The notes beneath the pieces are model-generated. The model did no database searches, was not told the origin of the DNA, and saw nothing but the letters and a program-made list of their open reading frames with translations. 26,943 nucleotides of DNA from CAYGLV01 sp964351025 (lineage in GTDB: Bacteria; Actinomycetota; Thermoleophilia; Gaiellales; Gaiellaceae). Both the position numbers and the translations under genes were made by a program. This document shows, piece by piece, positions 6,201-15,405 of the stretch; the stretch's first letter is position 1; each line of letters opens with the position of its first letter. Location: NCBI GenBank assembly GCA_964351025.1, contig CAYGLV010000032.1:1-26943 (forward strand). Direction: 5' to 3'.

Positions 6201-8081
6201 TCAGGAATCTTCCAGCACGCCCTGAGGAAACGCCACGACGAGCACCTCGCAGGGGGCGTAACGAAGGACATGCTCCACCGTGGGTGAGAAGAATGCCGAC
6301 TGCCGCCGCCACCGCGGCGACGAGCCGAGCACGATCAGATCCACCCCGCTCTCCCGCGCGTGCTCGACGATCGCGTGCCCGATCGAGCGCGCGCGGACGG
6401 TCACCGTCTGGACCTCGACCCCGTGTTCCTCCCCGAGCAGCCGCGCCTCGGCAAGCGAAGCAAGGGCACGCTCTTCCTGCTCCGGCAGCGGTGCGTCGAG
6501 CGGCAGCGCGAGCGGAACGGCCACGACGTACAGCGCCTCGAGCCCGGCGCTGCGCTCCTTCGCGAGCGCGACCGCCGTGGCGACCATCTCCTCGCCGATC
6601 GGACCGAGCTTGAGCGGTGCGAGGATCCGCGAGTACGTCGCTTCGGCCGGCAGTCGCCGGACGGGGATGACGTCCTCGAGCAGGCCCTTCCGCGCCCGCA
6701 CGCGCACGACGAGGTAGACCCCGAGCCCAACCGCAAGCCACGCCGGGCCCGCATAGCGCGCGCCCGGATGCGTGACGAGAGCGACGATCCAGATCCCGAA
6801 CGTCGCAACGGCACCGACGACCGCCGGCAGGGGCACAACGGCCCGCCCGACGCGAACACCGAGCCCGACACGAAACGGCCGCTCCAGTCCGGGCTCGCGG
6901 AAGCGCAGCCGGATGACGGCGAGCTGGGCGAGCGTGAAGGCGAGCAGGACGCCGAACGAGTAGAGGCTCGCGAGCCCGTCCACGTCGTCGCGGAGCACAT
7001 CGTTGCCGACGACGAGCGCGATCGAGATCCCCGTCGCGGCGAGGATCGCCCACGGCGACACGAGCGTGCGCCTGTTCAGCCGCCCGAAGGCGCGGGGCAG
7101 CTGGCCGTGCTCGCCGAGCGAGTGGGCGAGCCGCGCGAAGCCGGAGACGGACGTCGTGGCCGCCGCAAGCAGGACGAGGGCGCCGGTGAGCCCCACGTAG
7201 ACCCGCAGCGCGTCGCCGATCGCATTCGGCAGGGATCCCTGGAGCGCGGCGACGATCCCGGAGAGCGGGGCGCGCAGCCACTCGCCGCCCAGCGCTGTCG
7301 AGCCGTCCTCCGCGGGAAACGCCGCGAGCCCGACGACGGCGATCGCGACGGTGATCGCGACGACGAGCCCGATCGCCGAGAACAGGCTGCGCGGCAGCGT
7401 CCGGCCGGGCTCGCGGGCCTCCTCCGCCATGTTGGCCACCGTCTCGAGCCCGGTGAAGGCGAGCATCGCCAGCGGCAGTGCGAAGGCGAGCTCGCGCCAG
7501 CCCGGCGTGTCACCGAGCGAGATCCCGTGCGCCAGCACGCCGGGGTCGAAGAGGAACGCGACGCCGAGGACGACGAGCGCGAGCTGTGTCGCGAGATCGA
7601 GCCCGGCGACGACGATGCCGGCCCGGGGGATCTGTGTTCCCCGCACGAGCCCGAGGAGCGCGATCGCCGCGATCACGCAGACGGAGACGACGACATCCCA
7701 CGGGCTCTCACGCAGCGACGGCGCCGAGAAGGCGGCTGCTAGGTAGTGGGGTAGGAACAGCGTGGAAAGCGCGATCACGATCAGGTAGTCGAGGAACAGA
7801 GCCCAGCCAGTGACGAAGCCGAGCAGGTCGTTGAAGCCGCGCCGCACGAAGGTGGCCGCGCCGCCCGTCTCCGGGATCGACGTCGTGCCCTCGGCGTAGG
7901 AGAGCGCGACGACGAAGAACAGCAGACCGGCGGCGAGCAGAACGGCAGGAGTCAGCCCGAGTGCGTGCAGCGCGACGATGCCGAGCGCGAAATAGAGCGA
8001 GGAGGCGATCTCGCCGTAGGCGACGGAGAAGAGTGCGGGCGCGTCGAGGACGCGCTGGAAGCCGGGCAGCTTGCGCGCCAC
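6201..8081 (-). CDS. APC superfamily permease fused to a C-terminal USP domain (copy 1)
   Basis: A 626-residue transporter. Residues 1-470 hold about 12 membrane helices of the amino acid/polyamine/cation (APC) fold; helix 1 reads FSVAYGEIASSLYFALG, and helix 6 carries FTGLETVANMAEEAREPGR, typical of the superfamily. Residues about 482-620 form a cytoplasmic universal stress protein domain (YSRILAPLKLGPIGEEMV, LEALYVV, IGHAIVEHARESGVDLIVLGSS). This architecture is that of KimA/YdaO-like K+ importers as well as of many uncharacterised amino acid permeases. From memory, the KimA helix-1 Asp that binds K+ aligns with Pro here, so K+ as substrate is uncertain. The USP nucleotide motif is degenerate (Pro and Ser replace the glycines). 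GTG start, 1-bp overlap with the upstream small gene. Confidence 0.88.
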   Translation of the reverse strand: MARKLPGFQRVLDAPALFSVAYGEIASSLYFALGIVALHALGLTPAVLLAAGLLFFVVALSYAEGTTSIPETGGAATFVRRGFNDLLGFVTGWALFLDYLIVIALSTLFLPHYLAAAFSAPSLRESPWDVVVSVCVIAAIALLGLVRGTQIPRAGIVVAGLDLATQLALVVLGVAFLFDPGVLAHGISLGDTPGWRELAFALPLAMLAFTGLETVANMAEEAREPGRTLPRSLFSAIGLVVAITVAIAVVGLAAFPAEDGSTALGGEWLRAPLSGIVAALQGSLPNAIGDALRVYVGLTGALVLLAAATTSVSGFARLAHSLGEHGQLPRAFGRLNRRTLVSPWAILAATGISIALVVGNDVLRDDVDGLASLYSFGVLLAFTLAQLAVIRLRFREPGLERPFRVGLGVRVGRAVVPLPAVVGAVATFGIWIVALVTHPGARYAGPAWLAVGLGVYLVVRVRARKGLLEDVIPVRRLPAEATYSRILAPLKLGPIGEEMVATAVALAKERSAGLEALYVVAVPLALPLDAPLPEQEERALASLAEARLLGEEHGVEVQTVTVRARSIGHAIVEHARESGVDLIVLGSSPRWRRQSAFFSPTVEHVLRYAPCEVLVVAFPQGVLEDS

Positions 8082-8257
8082 TACGGACGCCCCCGACGGA
8101 GCATGGTCAGGCGACCCGCTCCGAGGCAGACGAAAAGCGCCCCGAGAACGAACCCGGTCACGCCGCCCCCGTGGGCGGCCGTGACCGCGAGCAGGGCGAT
8201 CCCCAGGCCGATGAAGACGAGTGAGAAGACGGTGACGGCTGTGCGGTAGAGCCTCAT
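8081..8257 (-). CDS. Small two-helix membrane protein between the two permeases
   Basis: A 58-residue product starting MRLYRTAVTVFSLVF, with two hydrophobic segments (about 5-27 and 30-50) and a basic tail LTMLRRGRP. I do not recognise a family. It overlaps the upstream permease stop by 4 bp (ATGA) and the downstream permease start by 1 bp (TAGTG), so it is almost certainly translated. Lying between two APC-USP genes, it may be an accessory subunit or assembly factor; this is inference. An upstream in-frame start would give 70 residues but would run deeper into the previous gene. Confidence 0.72.
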   Translation of the reverse strand: MRLYRTAVTVFSLVFIGLGIALLAVTAAHGGGVTGFVLGALFVCLGAGRLTMLRRGRP

Positions 8258-10140
8258 CCGCCGCTCTTCTGCGCCGTCAGCATCACCCGGCAACCGGCGT
8301 TCTTGAGCACGTAGTCGACGGTGTGGCCGAGGTCGAGGTGCCGCCGATCGCGTCTCGCGGATCCGATCACGATGATCTCGACGCCCAGCCGCTCGGCCTC
8401 GACGACGATCTCGCGCCCCGCACTGCGACCTCGCAGCAGCCGGGGCACAACCTTGACGCCGTACGCCTCGCCGATCGCCTCGGCCTCGTCGAGCTGGGCG
8501 TTCGCCTGCTCCTCCTCGAACTGCAGCTCCGCCGTCAGCGGCAGGTGCAGCGGCACCTCGAGCACGGTCACCGCGGTGATCCGCGAGCCGCGCTCGGAGG
8601 CGAGGCCGCAGGCGACGTCGAGCGCGTCATCCGACGCCTGCCCCGGCACGACGGGCACGAGCACGCGCCGGTACTCGAGTGCGAGCGCCGGGCCGAACGC
8701 GGGCGGCGCCTTCACGGTCGTGGTCAGCGGCTCGCGCACGAAGCGGCGACGGTAGATGGTGTAGAAGACGAGCCCGGCGGCGATCCACCCGAGCCCGGTC
8801 CAGCGGGTGGGTGCGTTCTGGACGACGATCACGAGCCACGAAACGCCGGTGCCTAGCCCACCGAGAATGGCGAAGAGCGGCCACTCGACCCCGCGCAGAC
8901 GGAGGTTCGGGCGCGCCCGGAACAGCACCTCCTCGTCCCGGCGGCGCGCCCGCAGCATGACGAGCGACGCGTGCGCGACCGTGAACGAGAGCGTCGCGCC
9001 GAAGGAATAGAGCGTGCCGAGGAAGTTCGTCTCCCCGGGCAGGATGATCACGACCGGAGCGGCCCCCGCGAAAATGAGCAAAGACAGCCACGGCGTCTTG
9101 AAGCGCGGATGCAGGCGACGGAAGACCTCGGGGAGCTGCCGGTAGCTCGCCATCGCGTAGGTGATCCGCGAGGCGCCGATCACGCCCGCGTTCGTGGCGA
9201 CGAGGAGGATCGTCGCGGCGAGCACGCCGACGTAGACCTTCGCCGCCTCGAGCATGCTCCCCGACAGGCCGAGGTGCTGGACGAGCCCGAGCACCGGGTC
9301 GTTGGCGAAGCCTCCCTGCTCGGGCGGCAGGCCGAGCAGCGTCTTGTACTCGCCGTCCACGAGCTTCACCGGCAGCGCCGAGAGAGCGACGAGCGGCAGG
9401 GTGAAGTAGATGGCGAACACCGCGAGCGCGACGAGCCGGATCGAGGCGGGAATCGAGCGCACCGGGTCGCGTGCCTCTTCAGCCAGGTTCGAGACGGTCT
9501 CGATCCCCGTGTAGGCGAGCATCGCCACCGGCACCGCAAGCGCGAGGTTCCCCCACGACGGCGCGACCCCCCAGTGGATGTTGCCGGTCAGGACCTCCCA
9601 GTTGAAGACGAGCGCGAACCCGAGCCCGACGAGCAGGAGCTGCGTCGCGAAGTCCACGACGGCCAGGAAGACGTTGAGCCTCGCCGCCTCCTGGACGCCC
9701 ACGACGTTGAGCGCGACGAGAACGACGATCACGACGATCCCGCCGACGACGTCCCAGGGGTTGTCGCGCAACGGTGCCCAGAAGATCGAGAGGTAGTGCG
9801 GCACGAAGAAGGCCGACACGGCGATCGTGACGACGTAGACGAGCATCTGCGACCACGCCGCCCCGAAGCTGACGAGCTCGTTGAACGCGTGGCGGGCGAA
9901 GCTCGACGAGCCGCCCGCCTCCGGGTAGCGGACGGTGCCCTCCGCGTAGGTGGCGGCCGTGCAGGCGAAGATGAGGCCGGCGGCGACGAAGACGAGCGGT
10001 GTCAGGCCGAGCGCGAAGACCGCCGTGAGGCCGAGCGCGTAGTAGATCGAGGAGCCGACGTTCCCGTACGCGGTGGCGAAGAGCGCGGGCGTTCCGAGCA
10101 CCCGCTCGAGCTGGACCTGGCGACGGCGTCTACTCGGCAC
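8254..10140 (-). CDS. APC superfamily permease fused to a C-terminal USP domain (copy 2)
   Basis: A 628-residue paralogue of the other permease in this operon, same architecture: about 12 membrane helices to residue 475 (helix 1 region FATAYGNVGSSIYYALG; YTGIETVSNLAEEARDPVR near helix 6) and a USP domain from about 487 (YRRVLVPVVPGQASDDAL, ITAVTVLEVPL, AGREIVVEAERLGVEIIVIGSA, VDYVLKNAGCRVMLT). The USP ATP-binding glycines are largely missing. Identity with copy 1 is moderate and spread over the whole length, suggesting an old duplication. GTG start, probably leaderless; it heads the permease/RCK operon. Substrate unknown: K+ or amino acids. Confidence 0.88.
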   Translation of the reverse strand: MPSRRRRQVQLERVLGTPALFATAYGNVGSSIYYALGLTAVFALGLTPLVFVAAGLIFACTAATYAEGTVRYPEAGGSSSFARHAFNELVSFGAAWSQMLVYVVTIAVSAFFVPHYLSIFWAPLRDNPWDVVGGIVVIVVLVALNVVGVQEAARLNVFLAVVDFATQLLLVGLGFALVFNWEVLTGNIHWGVAPSWGNLALAVPVAMLAYTGIETVSNLAEEARDPVRSIPASIRLVALAVFAIYFTLPLVALSALPVKLVDGEYKTLLGLPPEQGGFANDPVLGLVQHLGLSGSMLEAAKVYVGVLAATILLVATNAGVIGASRITYAMASYRQLPEVFRRLHPRFKTPWLSLLIFAGAAPVVIILPGETNFLGTLYSFGATLSFTVAHASLVMLRARRRDEEVLFRARPNLRLRGVEWPLFAILGGLGTGVSWLVIVVQNAPTRWTGLGWIAAGLVFYTIYRRRFVREPLTTTVKAPPAFGPALALEYRRVLVPVVPGQASDDALDVACGLASERGSRITAVTVLEVPLHLPLTAELQFEEEQANAQLDEAEAIGEAYGVKVVPRLLRGRSAGREIVVEAERLGVEIIVIGSARRDRRHLDLGHTVDYVLKNAGCRVMLTAQKSGG

Positions 10141-10146
10141 CGGCGC

Positions 10147-10152
10147 AGTCTA
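10147..10152 (-). promoter_or_regulatory. -10 box (TAGACT) of the permease operon, probably leaderless
   Basis: TAGACT is followed by exactly 6 nt (GCGCCG) and the GTG start of the first permease gene. No Shine-Dalgarno is present. A -35 element is not obvious, as the upstream sequence is occupied by the protease-gene hairpin. Confidence 0.5.
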
Positions 10153-10157
10153 GAACC

Positions 10158-10187
10158 GCGAGGGGCCGGCTCTCGCCGACCCCTCGC
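10158..10187 (-). terminator. Hairpin terminator after the subtilase gene
   Basis: GCGAGGGG pairs with CCCCTCGC (8 bp), then one mismatch and a further 4 bp (CGGC/GCCG) around a TCTC loop. It lies about 20 bp after the protease stop on the minus strand. A U-run is short or absent, as is common in high-GC genomes. Confidence 0.7.
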
Positions 10188-10208
10188 TGTCTTCCTGTCG
10201 GTGCGGTC

Positions 10209-13169
10209 CTACGGCGTGCGCACGGTCAGGAGCGTGCGCCCGACCAGAACTGCGCCGTCGTCGTAGTCCACGCGCCCGAGGTACCGCGTCGCCGACGCGA
10301 GGCCGGTGAACGCCGCGGTGTGCGTCTGGACGCCGCCGGTCGTCGCGGGGCCGACGCCCGAGAGCGTCGTGTTGCCCGCGTTGGCGGTCGTCACGATCCA
10401 CGTGAACAGCGTGCCGGTCGCCGACGGCCCGTTCGTGCTCCAGCCGTGGACGTACACGTTGTACGTTGCGGTGCCCGTGTTGACGTGGGTCACCTCCTCG
10501 TTCGAGTCGCCGTCTGCGCTCTGGCCGACGAGCGAACAGGCCGGAGCGCAGCGGTAGACGAACAGGTCGAGGTCGGTTCCGGTCGGAGTGATCGCGTCCT
10601 CGTAGATGCCGGCCCGGAAGACCGTGTTCGCCGGCACCGAGGCGGTGCTGTAGAGGAACGTGCCGGTCGGGTCGGCCGGATTGAACGTCTGGTCCGGATC
10701 CTGCGCGACCGTCCACGGGGTCTGGGTTGCCGCGACGAGGCCGCCAACGTTGGCGTTGAGCGCCCCGTTGTACCCTGTGGTGACCTGCCAGCTGATCGGA
10801 GCGCCGTTCGAGCTGAGCCCGGCCGGCGTTGCGATCGCGACGGGCCGGGTGACGATCGGGATGCGAACGTTGTGCGTCCCGTCCGACCACGTCAGCTGAC
10901 CGCCGACGTACGCGCCCAGCGTTGCGGTGGTCCGGGTGAACGCGACGGTGAACGTCCCCGTCTGGCCCGAACCGAGCGCCAGCGAGGACGGGCTGACGAC
11001 GGCGGTGATGCCGCTCAGGCCGCTCACCGAAGCCGTGTACGTCCCCGCGCTACCGACGTTCGTCACCCGCCGGGTGACGGTCTGGGCACCAGCGAGATCG
11101 CCGATCGCAATCGACGGGCTGTTGTAGTCGCTGGGGTCGAAGACCGGCGCCGGAGAGCTCCCGAAGCAGAACGTGCACAGCTTCTGGCTGCGGAGGAAGC
11201 CCCGCCAGTCGATCAGGCCGGCGTCGTACACGAGGCCCGGATCGGCCGCGCTGTTCGGCCGCACGTGACCCGCGCCCTGGCGGAAGATCACGAGCGGATT
11301 CGTGTTCGGCCCGTCGAGAACGTCGTAGGCCGACGTCATCAGCGCCGACTTGATCGCCATCGGCGACCAGTCGGGATGACGCTGCTTGAGCAGCGCGGCG
11401 AGGCCGGCGACGTGCGGTGCCGACATCGACGTGCCGCTGTAGAGGTTGAAGTCACGGCCGGCGTTGCCCGGAGGCGCCACCGCCGCGAGGATGTCCTGAC
11501 CCGGAGCGATCACGTCCGGCTTCAGCAGGTCGCCACCACCAGCCTGCAGCGGGCCGCGCGACGAGAAGCTCGCCGTGAACGGCGCCGGGTCGGCGAAGGT
11601 GAGCGTCGCGGTGTTGATCGTCGCCGTCGGGCCCAGGGTCGCGGCGTAGGCCTTGATGGCCAGGCCGTTCGCCAGGTTCACGTGCACCGTCGGGACGAAG
11701 TGGAAGTCCGCGTTCAGCGAGCTGTCGGGGCTGTTGTAGAGGATCATGCCGACGCCGCCGGCGTCGAGAACCGCACGGCTCTTGTCCACGCGGGCGATAA
11801 CGCCGCGCTTGCAGAGCACGATCTTGCCTGTCACAACGGCCGGATCGAGCGTCCCCGGATAGCAGAGCTCGACCTGGGCCGCAACGGCGAGCGGCAGACC
11901 GGCGGTGACCGAGTCCACGAGCGGAGCCGGGCCGACTGCGGTAGCCACCGACGCGCCGGGGTAGGTCACCGCGTTGCCGAGCGTGACCGAGCCGGAGCCG
12001 TTGCGGTTGTGCGTGCCAGCCGCGACCGTCGTCACCCACGGGCCGGGGTGCGCGACCGTCGAGCTGGTCGGCCCGCTGTTGCCGGCGGAGACGGAGACGA
12101 AGACGCCCGCGTCGGCGGCGAAGAGATACGCCACCATGACGGGATCGAGGAAGTTCGTCAGCGTCCCGCTGATCGAGTAGTTGATCACGTCGACGCCGTC
12201 GGCGACCGCCTGGTCGATGGCGGCGACGAGGTCACCCGTCTGGCCGCTGGCCGTGGACGCGTCCTGCGTCGACCAGAGAGCCTTGTACGAGGCGATGCGG
12301 GCGCGCGGCGCCATGCCGCTCACCGAGCCGAACGCGGCCGAAGGGCCGGTGGTCGGCGTCGCGTAGTTGCCGCCGGAGGTCGACGCCGTGTGGGTGCCGT
12401 GCCCGTTGTAGTCACGGACCGACATGAACTCCCACGGCCGCTGAGCCTCGAGCGCGGCGTCGCCGCCCCACGAGGCGTTGAAGTGCTGACCGCCGATCAG
12501 CTTCTGGTTGCACATCGAGGCGTTGAAGGCCTCACCCGGCGTGCACTTGCCGTGCCAACCCGGGATCTGCTGGTAGATGAGCTTCCCGTTCGCGTCGCGG
12601 TCGGTGAAGCTCTTGCTCTCCGGCCAGATGCCGGAGTCGACGATGCCGATGATGATGCCATCGCCCGCGCCGGCGGTGTTCTTGCCGCCGGTCGGGCCGC
12701 CGAGCTGGGCCCAGAGCCCGCCCGAGTCAGTGAGACCGAGGAAAGCCGGTGTCGAGGACGTGTCCTGCGTCACCATCTCCTCCGGCGTGACGGCGATCAC
12801 GTCCGCCTGCTTCTGGAGCAGCAGAACCTGGCTCTCCGTCAGCTTGGCGGCGACGCCGTTGTAGGTGTAGGCGTAGTCGTAGAGCTTCTCGGCGCCGCCG
12901 ACCTTCGCGAGCGTCGAGTCGTGAGCGCTCTTCAGGTAGCCGACGTACTTCGTGACCGCGGCCGAGCGCGGATCGATCTTTTCACCCTTAGCGGGCTTCG
13001 TCGCCTTGAGGCCCGCGATCTCGCCGTCATAGGCGACGACGGGGCTCTGCACCATCTGAACGATGTAGGTGCTCTTCTCCTGCGCACCGACGGCGACGCC
13101 GCCGGATACGACGAAGAGCGCGACGGCCGCAGCGAGCGCAACCAGGGTCGCGGTGGTTCTGAGTCGCAT
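10209..13169 (-). CDS. Secreted subtilisin-like serine protease (S8 family, PA-domain type)
   Basis: A 986-residue secreted endopeptidase. Signal peptide to about residue 29 (VAVGAQ), inhibitor-I9-like propeptide about 33-133 (STYIVQM to VIAVTPEE), then the catalytic domain with Asp178 (GIVDSGIWPES), His257 (NGHGTHTAS), oxyanion Asn364 (SAGNSGP) and Ser581 (SGTSMSAPHVAG). A PA-like insert covers about 405-525 (YPGTLDPAVVTGKIVLCKRG, GMILYN). After the catalytic domain come an Fn3-like module typical of plant cucumisin-like subtilases (about 690-770) and a beta-rich C-terminal domain about 800-986. The ATG start has a strong GGGGGGAG site upstream. No dedicated secretion or immunity genes are adjacent, and a terminator follows, so it seems to be a single-gene unit degrading external protein. 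Confidence 0.94.
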   Translation of the reverse strand: MRLRTTATLVALAAAVALFVVSGGVAVGAQEKSTYIVQMVQSPVVAYDGEIAGLKATKPAKGEKIDPRSAAVTKYVGYLKSAHDSTLAKVGGAEKLYDYAYTYNGVAAKLTESQVLLLQKQADVIAVTPEEMVTQDTSSTPAFLGLTDSGGLWAQLGGPTGGKNTAGAGDGIIIGIVDSGIWPESKSFTDRDANGKLIYQQIPGWHGKCTPGEAFNASMCNQKLIGGQHFNASWGGDAALEAQRPWEFMSVRDYNGHGTHTASTSGGNYATPTTGPSAAFGSVSGMAPRARIASYKALWSTQDASTASGQTGDLVAAIDQAVADGVDVINYSISGTLTNFLDPVMVAYLFAADAGVFVSVSAGNSGPTSSTVAHPGPWVTTVAAGTHNRNGSGSVTLGNAVTYPGASVATAVGPAPLVDSVTAGLPLAVAAQVELCYPGTLDPAVVTGKIVLCKRGVIARVDKSRAVLDAGGVGMILYNSPDSSLNADFHFVPTVHVNLANGLAIKAYAATLGPTATINTATLTFADPAPFTASFSSRGPLQAGGGDLLKPDVIAPGQDILAAVAPPGNAGRDFNLYSGTSMSAPHVAGLAALLKQRHPDWSPMAIKSALMTSAYDVLDGPNTNPLVIFRQGAGHVRPNSAADPGLVYDAGLIDWRGFLRSQKLCTFCFGSSPAPVFDPSDYNSPSIAIGDLAGAQTVTRRVTNVGSAGTYTASVSGLSGITAVVSPSSLALGSGQTGTFTVAFTRTTATLGAYVGGQLTWSDGTHNVRIPIVTRPVAIATPAGLSSNGAPISWQVTTGYNGALNANVGGLVAATQTPWTVAQDPDQTFNPADPTGTFLYSTASVPANTVFRAGIYEDAITPTGTDLDLFVYRCAPACSLVGQSADGDSNEEVTHVNTGTATYNVYVHGWSTNGPSATGTLFTWIVTTANAGNTTLSGVGPATTGGVQTHTAAFTGLASATRYLGRVDYDDGAVLVGRTLLTVRTP

Positions 13170-13262
13170 CTGTTTTCTCCCCCCTTGAATTACGGCCGCT
13201 ATCCCCAGCGACCGACCAAGCGCCCGGAATGCCAGGACGTCGGAGGGCGAGTTTCAAGCGGA

Positions 13263-13288
13263 GGCGGGCAGAACCTCGCGGTCCCGCC
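13263..13288 (-). terminator. Possible hairpin between the pyrophosphatase and protease genes
   Basis: GGCGGG pairs with CCCGCC across a 14-nt loop, 20 bp downstream of the hppA stop. The loop is long and no U-run follows, so this is weak. The rest of the gap up to the protease start holds only its Shine-Dalgarno. Confidence 0.35.
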
Positions 13289-13309
13289 CGCCCACACGCT
13301 CGCAAACCT

Positions 13310-15349
13310 CTAGCCGTGGATCGAGATGATCAGCGGAATGATCAGGATCGCGACGATGTTCGTGATCTTGATCATCGGGTTGATCGCGGGGCCCGCCGTG
13401 TCCTTGTACGGGTCGCCGACGGTGTCGCCGGTGACGCCCGCGGCGTGCGCCTCGGAGCCCTTGCCCCCGTAGAGGCCGTCCTCGATCAGCTTCTTCGCGT
13501 TGTCCCAGGCACCACCGCCCGAGGTCATCGAGATCGCGAGGAAAAGGCCCGTGACGATCGTCCCGATCAGCAGGCCGCCGAGCATCTCGGCGCTGATGAT
13601 CCCGACGACGATCGGGAAGACGATCGGGATCAGCGCCGGAACGAGCATCCCCTTGATCGCCGAGCTGGTGACGATCCCCACGGCCGTCGAGTAGTCCGGC
13701 CGGGACGTGCCCTCCATGATCCCGGGGTTCTCGCGGAACTGGCGCCGGACCTCCTGGACGACCTCGCCGCCGACGCGGCCGACGGCCGTCATCGCGAGCG
13801 AGGCGAACAGGAACGGCATCAGGCCGCCGACGAAAAGGCCGGCGATCACCCACGGGTCGCCGAGGCTGAAGATCGTCTCGAGCCCCCCGTCGGTCAAGCC
13901 GGTCGTGTAGCTGTCGAAGAGGACGAGGGCTGCGAGTGCGGCCGAGCCGATCGCATAGCCCTTCGTCACCGCCTTCGTCGTGTTGCCGACCGCGTCGAGC
14001 GGGTCGGTGACCGCACGCACGGACTCAGGCAGATCGGCCATCTCGGCAATCCCGCCGGCGTTGTCGGTGACCGGGCCGTAGGCGTCGAGGGCGACGATCA
14101 GGCCGGTCATCGAGAGCTGCGCCATCACCGCCACGCCGATCCCGTAGAGGCCGGCGAAGTGATGGGCGAGCAGGATGCCGACGACGATCACGAGCACCGG
14201 CGCCGCGGTCGCCCGCATGCCCACGGCGAGGCCCTCGATGATGTTCGTCGCATGGCCTGTCTGTGAGGCCTTGGCGATCGACTTGACGGGATTCCAGCGG
14301 CTCCCGGTGTAGTACTCGGTGATCGCCACGAGCAGGAACGTGACGACGAGGCCGACGATCGCGGACGCGTAGAGCTCGCCGAAGGTGAACTTGCCGTCGT
14401 CGAACGCCATCGTGACGGGAATGAAGCCGAGCGCCGAGAGCGCGGTGGCGACGAGCACGCCCTTGTACAGGGCGTTGATGATCGCGTTTGGCCCCTTGCC
14501 GACACGGGTGAAGAACGTCCCGATGACGGAGGCGAGAATCGAGATGCCGCCGAGTGCGAGCGGGTAGACGACGAGGCCGCTCGTCGGGAACGAGATCCCG
14601 AGGAGCATCACCGCGACTGCGGTGACCGCGTAGGTCTCGAAGAGGTCGGCCGCCATGCCGGCGCAGTCGCCGACGTTGTCACCGACGTTGTCGGCGATCA
14701 CGGCCGGGTTGCGGGGGTCGTCCTCGGGGATGCCCGCCTCGATCTTGCCGACGAGGTCCGCGCCCACGTCCGCGGCCTTCGTGAAGATGCCGCCGCCAAG
14801 CCGCGCGAAGACGGAGATGAGCGAGCCGCCGAAGGCGAGACCGATGAGGTCGTCCACCGCCGACTTCGACGAATTGTCGAGCCAGCCGGTGAGCACCCAG
14901 TAGTAGCCGGCGACACCCAGCAGGCCGAGGCCCACGACGAGCAGTCCGGTGACCGAGCCGGCACGGAAGGCGACATTGAGCGCCGGCGCGACGCCGCCGC
15001 GAGCCGCCTCGGCGGTGCGTGCGTTCGAGCGCACCGCGACGTTCATGCCGATGAAGCCCGCCGCCGCCGAGAAGCCGGCGCCGATGAGGAACCCGATCGC
15101 TGTCCCCCACCCGAGCTTGTCGTAGAAACCGATCACGAGCAGCGGCACGACCGCGACGATCGCGATGGCCGTGTACTGCTTGCGCAGGTACGCCGCGGCG
15201 CCCTCCTGCACGGCGCGCGAGATCTCCTGCATCCGCTCGTTGCCGGCGGGCTGCCTGAGCAGCCACATCGTCAGGTACAGGCCGTACAAGACGGCGACGC
15301 CTGCGCACGCGAGTGCGAACGCTACGGCGTGATCGTTGAAAAAGTCCAT
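13310..15349 (-). CDS. hppA: Membrane-bound H+-translocating pyrophosphatase, K+-independent type
   Basis: Integral membrane enzyme that hydrolyses PPi and pumps protons. The 679 residues give about 16 helices, full length for bacterial members. Substrate-site motifs are intact: DVGADLVGKIE (194-204), DDPRNPAVIADNVGDNVGD (210-228) with the metal-binding aspartates, and the late GGAWDNAKKLIE and GDTVGDPYKDTAGPA blocks near the C-terminus. At the K+-sensitivity site the sequence is GNTTKAVTKG, with Lys459 and Thr462; in the family these mark the K+-independent H+-pumping class. The ATG start has GGAGGAAACGG just upstream; a longer start (689 residues) is less likely. It is a stand-alone unit after the metal regulator gene. 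Confidence 0.97.
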   Translation of the reverse strand: MDFFNDHAVAFALACAGVAVLYGLYLTMWLLRQPAGNERMQEISRAVQEGAAAYLRKQYTAIAIVAVVPLLVIGFYDKLGWGTAIGFLIGAGFSAAAGFIGMNVAVRSNARTAEAARGGVAPALNVAFRAGSVTGLLVVGLGLLGVAGYYWVLTGWLDNSSKSAVDDLIGLAFGGSLISVFARLGGGIFTKAADVGADLVGKIEAGIPEDDPRNPAVIADNVGDNVGDCAGMAADLFETYAVTAVAVMLLGISFPTSGLVVYPLALGGISILASVIGTFFTRVGKGPNAIINALYKGVLVATALSALGFIPVTMAFDDGKFTFGELYASAIVGLVVTFLLVAITEYYTGSRWNPVKSIAKASQTGHATNIIEGLAVGMRATAAPVLVIVVGILLAHHFAGLYGIGVAVMAQLSMTGLIVALDAYGPVTDNAGGIAEMADLPESVRAVTDPLDAVGNTTKAVTKGYAIGSAALAALVLFDSYTTGLTDGGLETIFSLGDPWVIAGLFVGGLMPFLFASLAMTAVGRVGGEVVQEVRRQFRENPGIMEGTSRPDYSTAVGIVTSSAIKGMLVPALIPIVFPIVVGIISAEMLGGLLIGTIVTGLFLAISMTSGGGAWDNAKKLIEDGLYGGKGSEAHAAGVTGDTVGDPYKDTAGPAINPMIKITNIVAILIIPLIISIHG

Positions 15350-15405
15350 CCGTTTCCTCCTGGCCCCGTCGCAAAGCAAACGCCGAGGAGTCCCCGGCGC
15401 GGAGG

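Noticed and set aside
8971..10266. 431-codon plus-strand frame opposite permease copy 2
   Set aside because: Low-complexity Arg/Glu/Asp translation antisense to a clear APC transporter.
10320..13313. 997-codon open frame on the plus strand opposite the protease gene
   Set aside because: It is antisense to a subtilase with intact catalytic residues; its translation is Arg/Asp/Val-rich without domains, as expected from GC-biased third positions.
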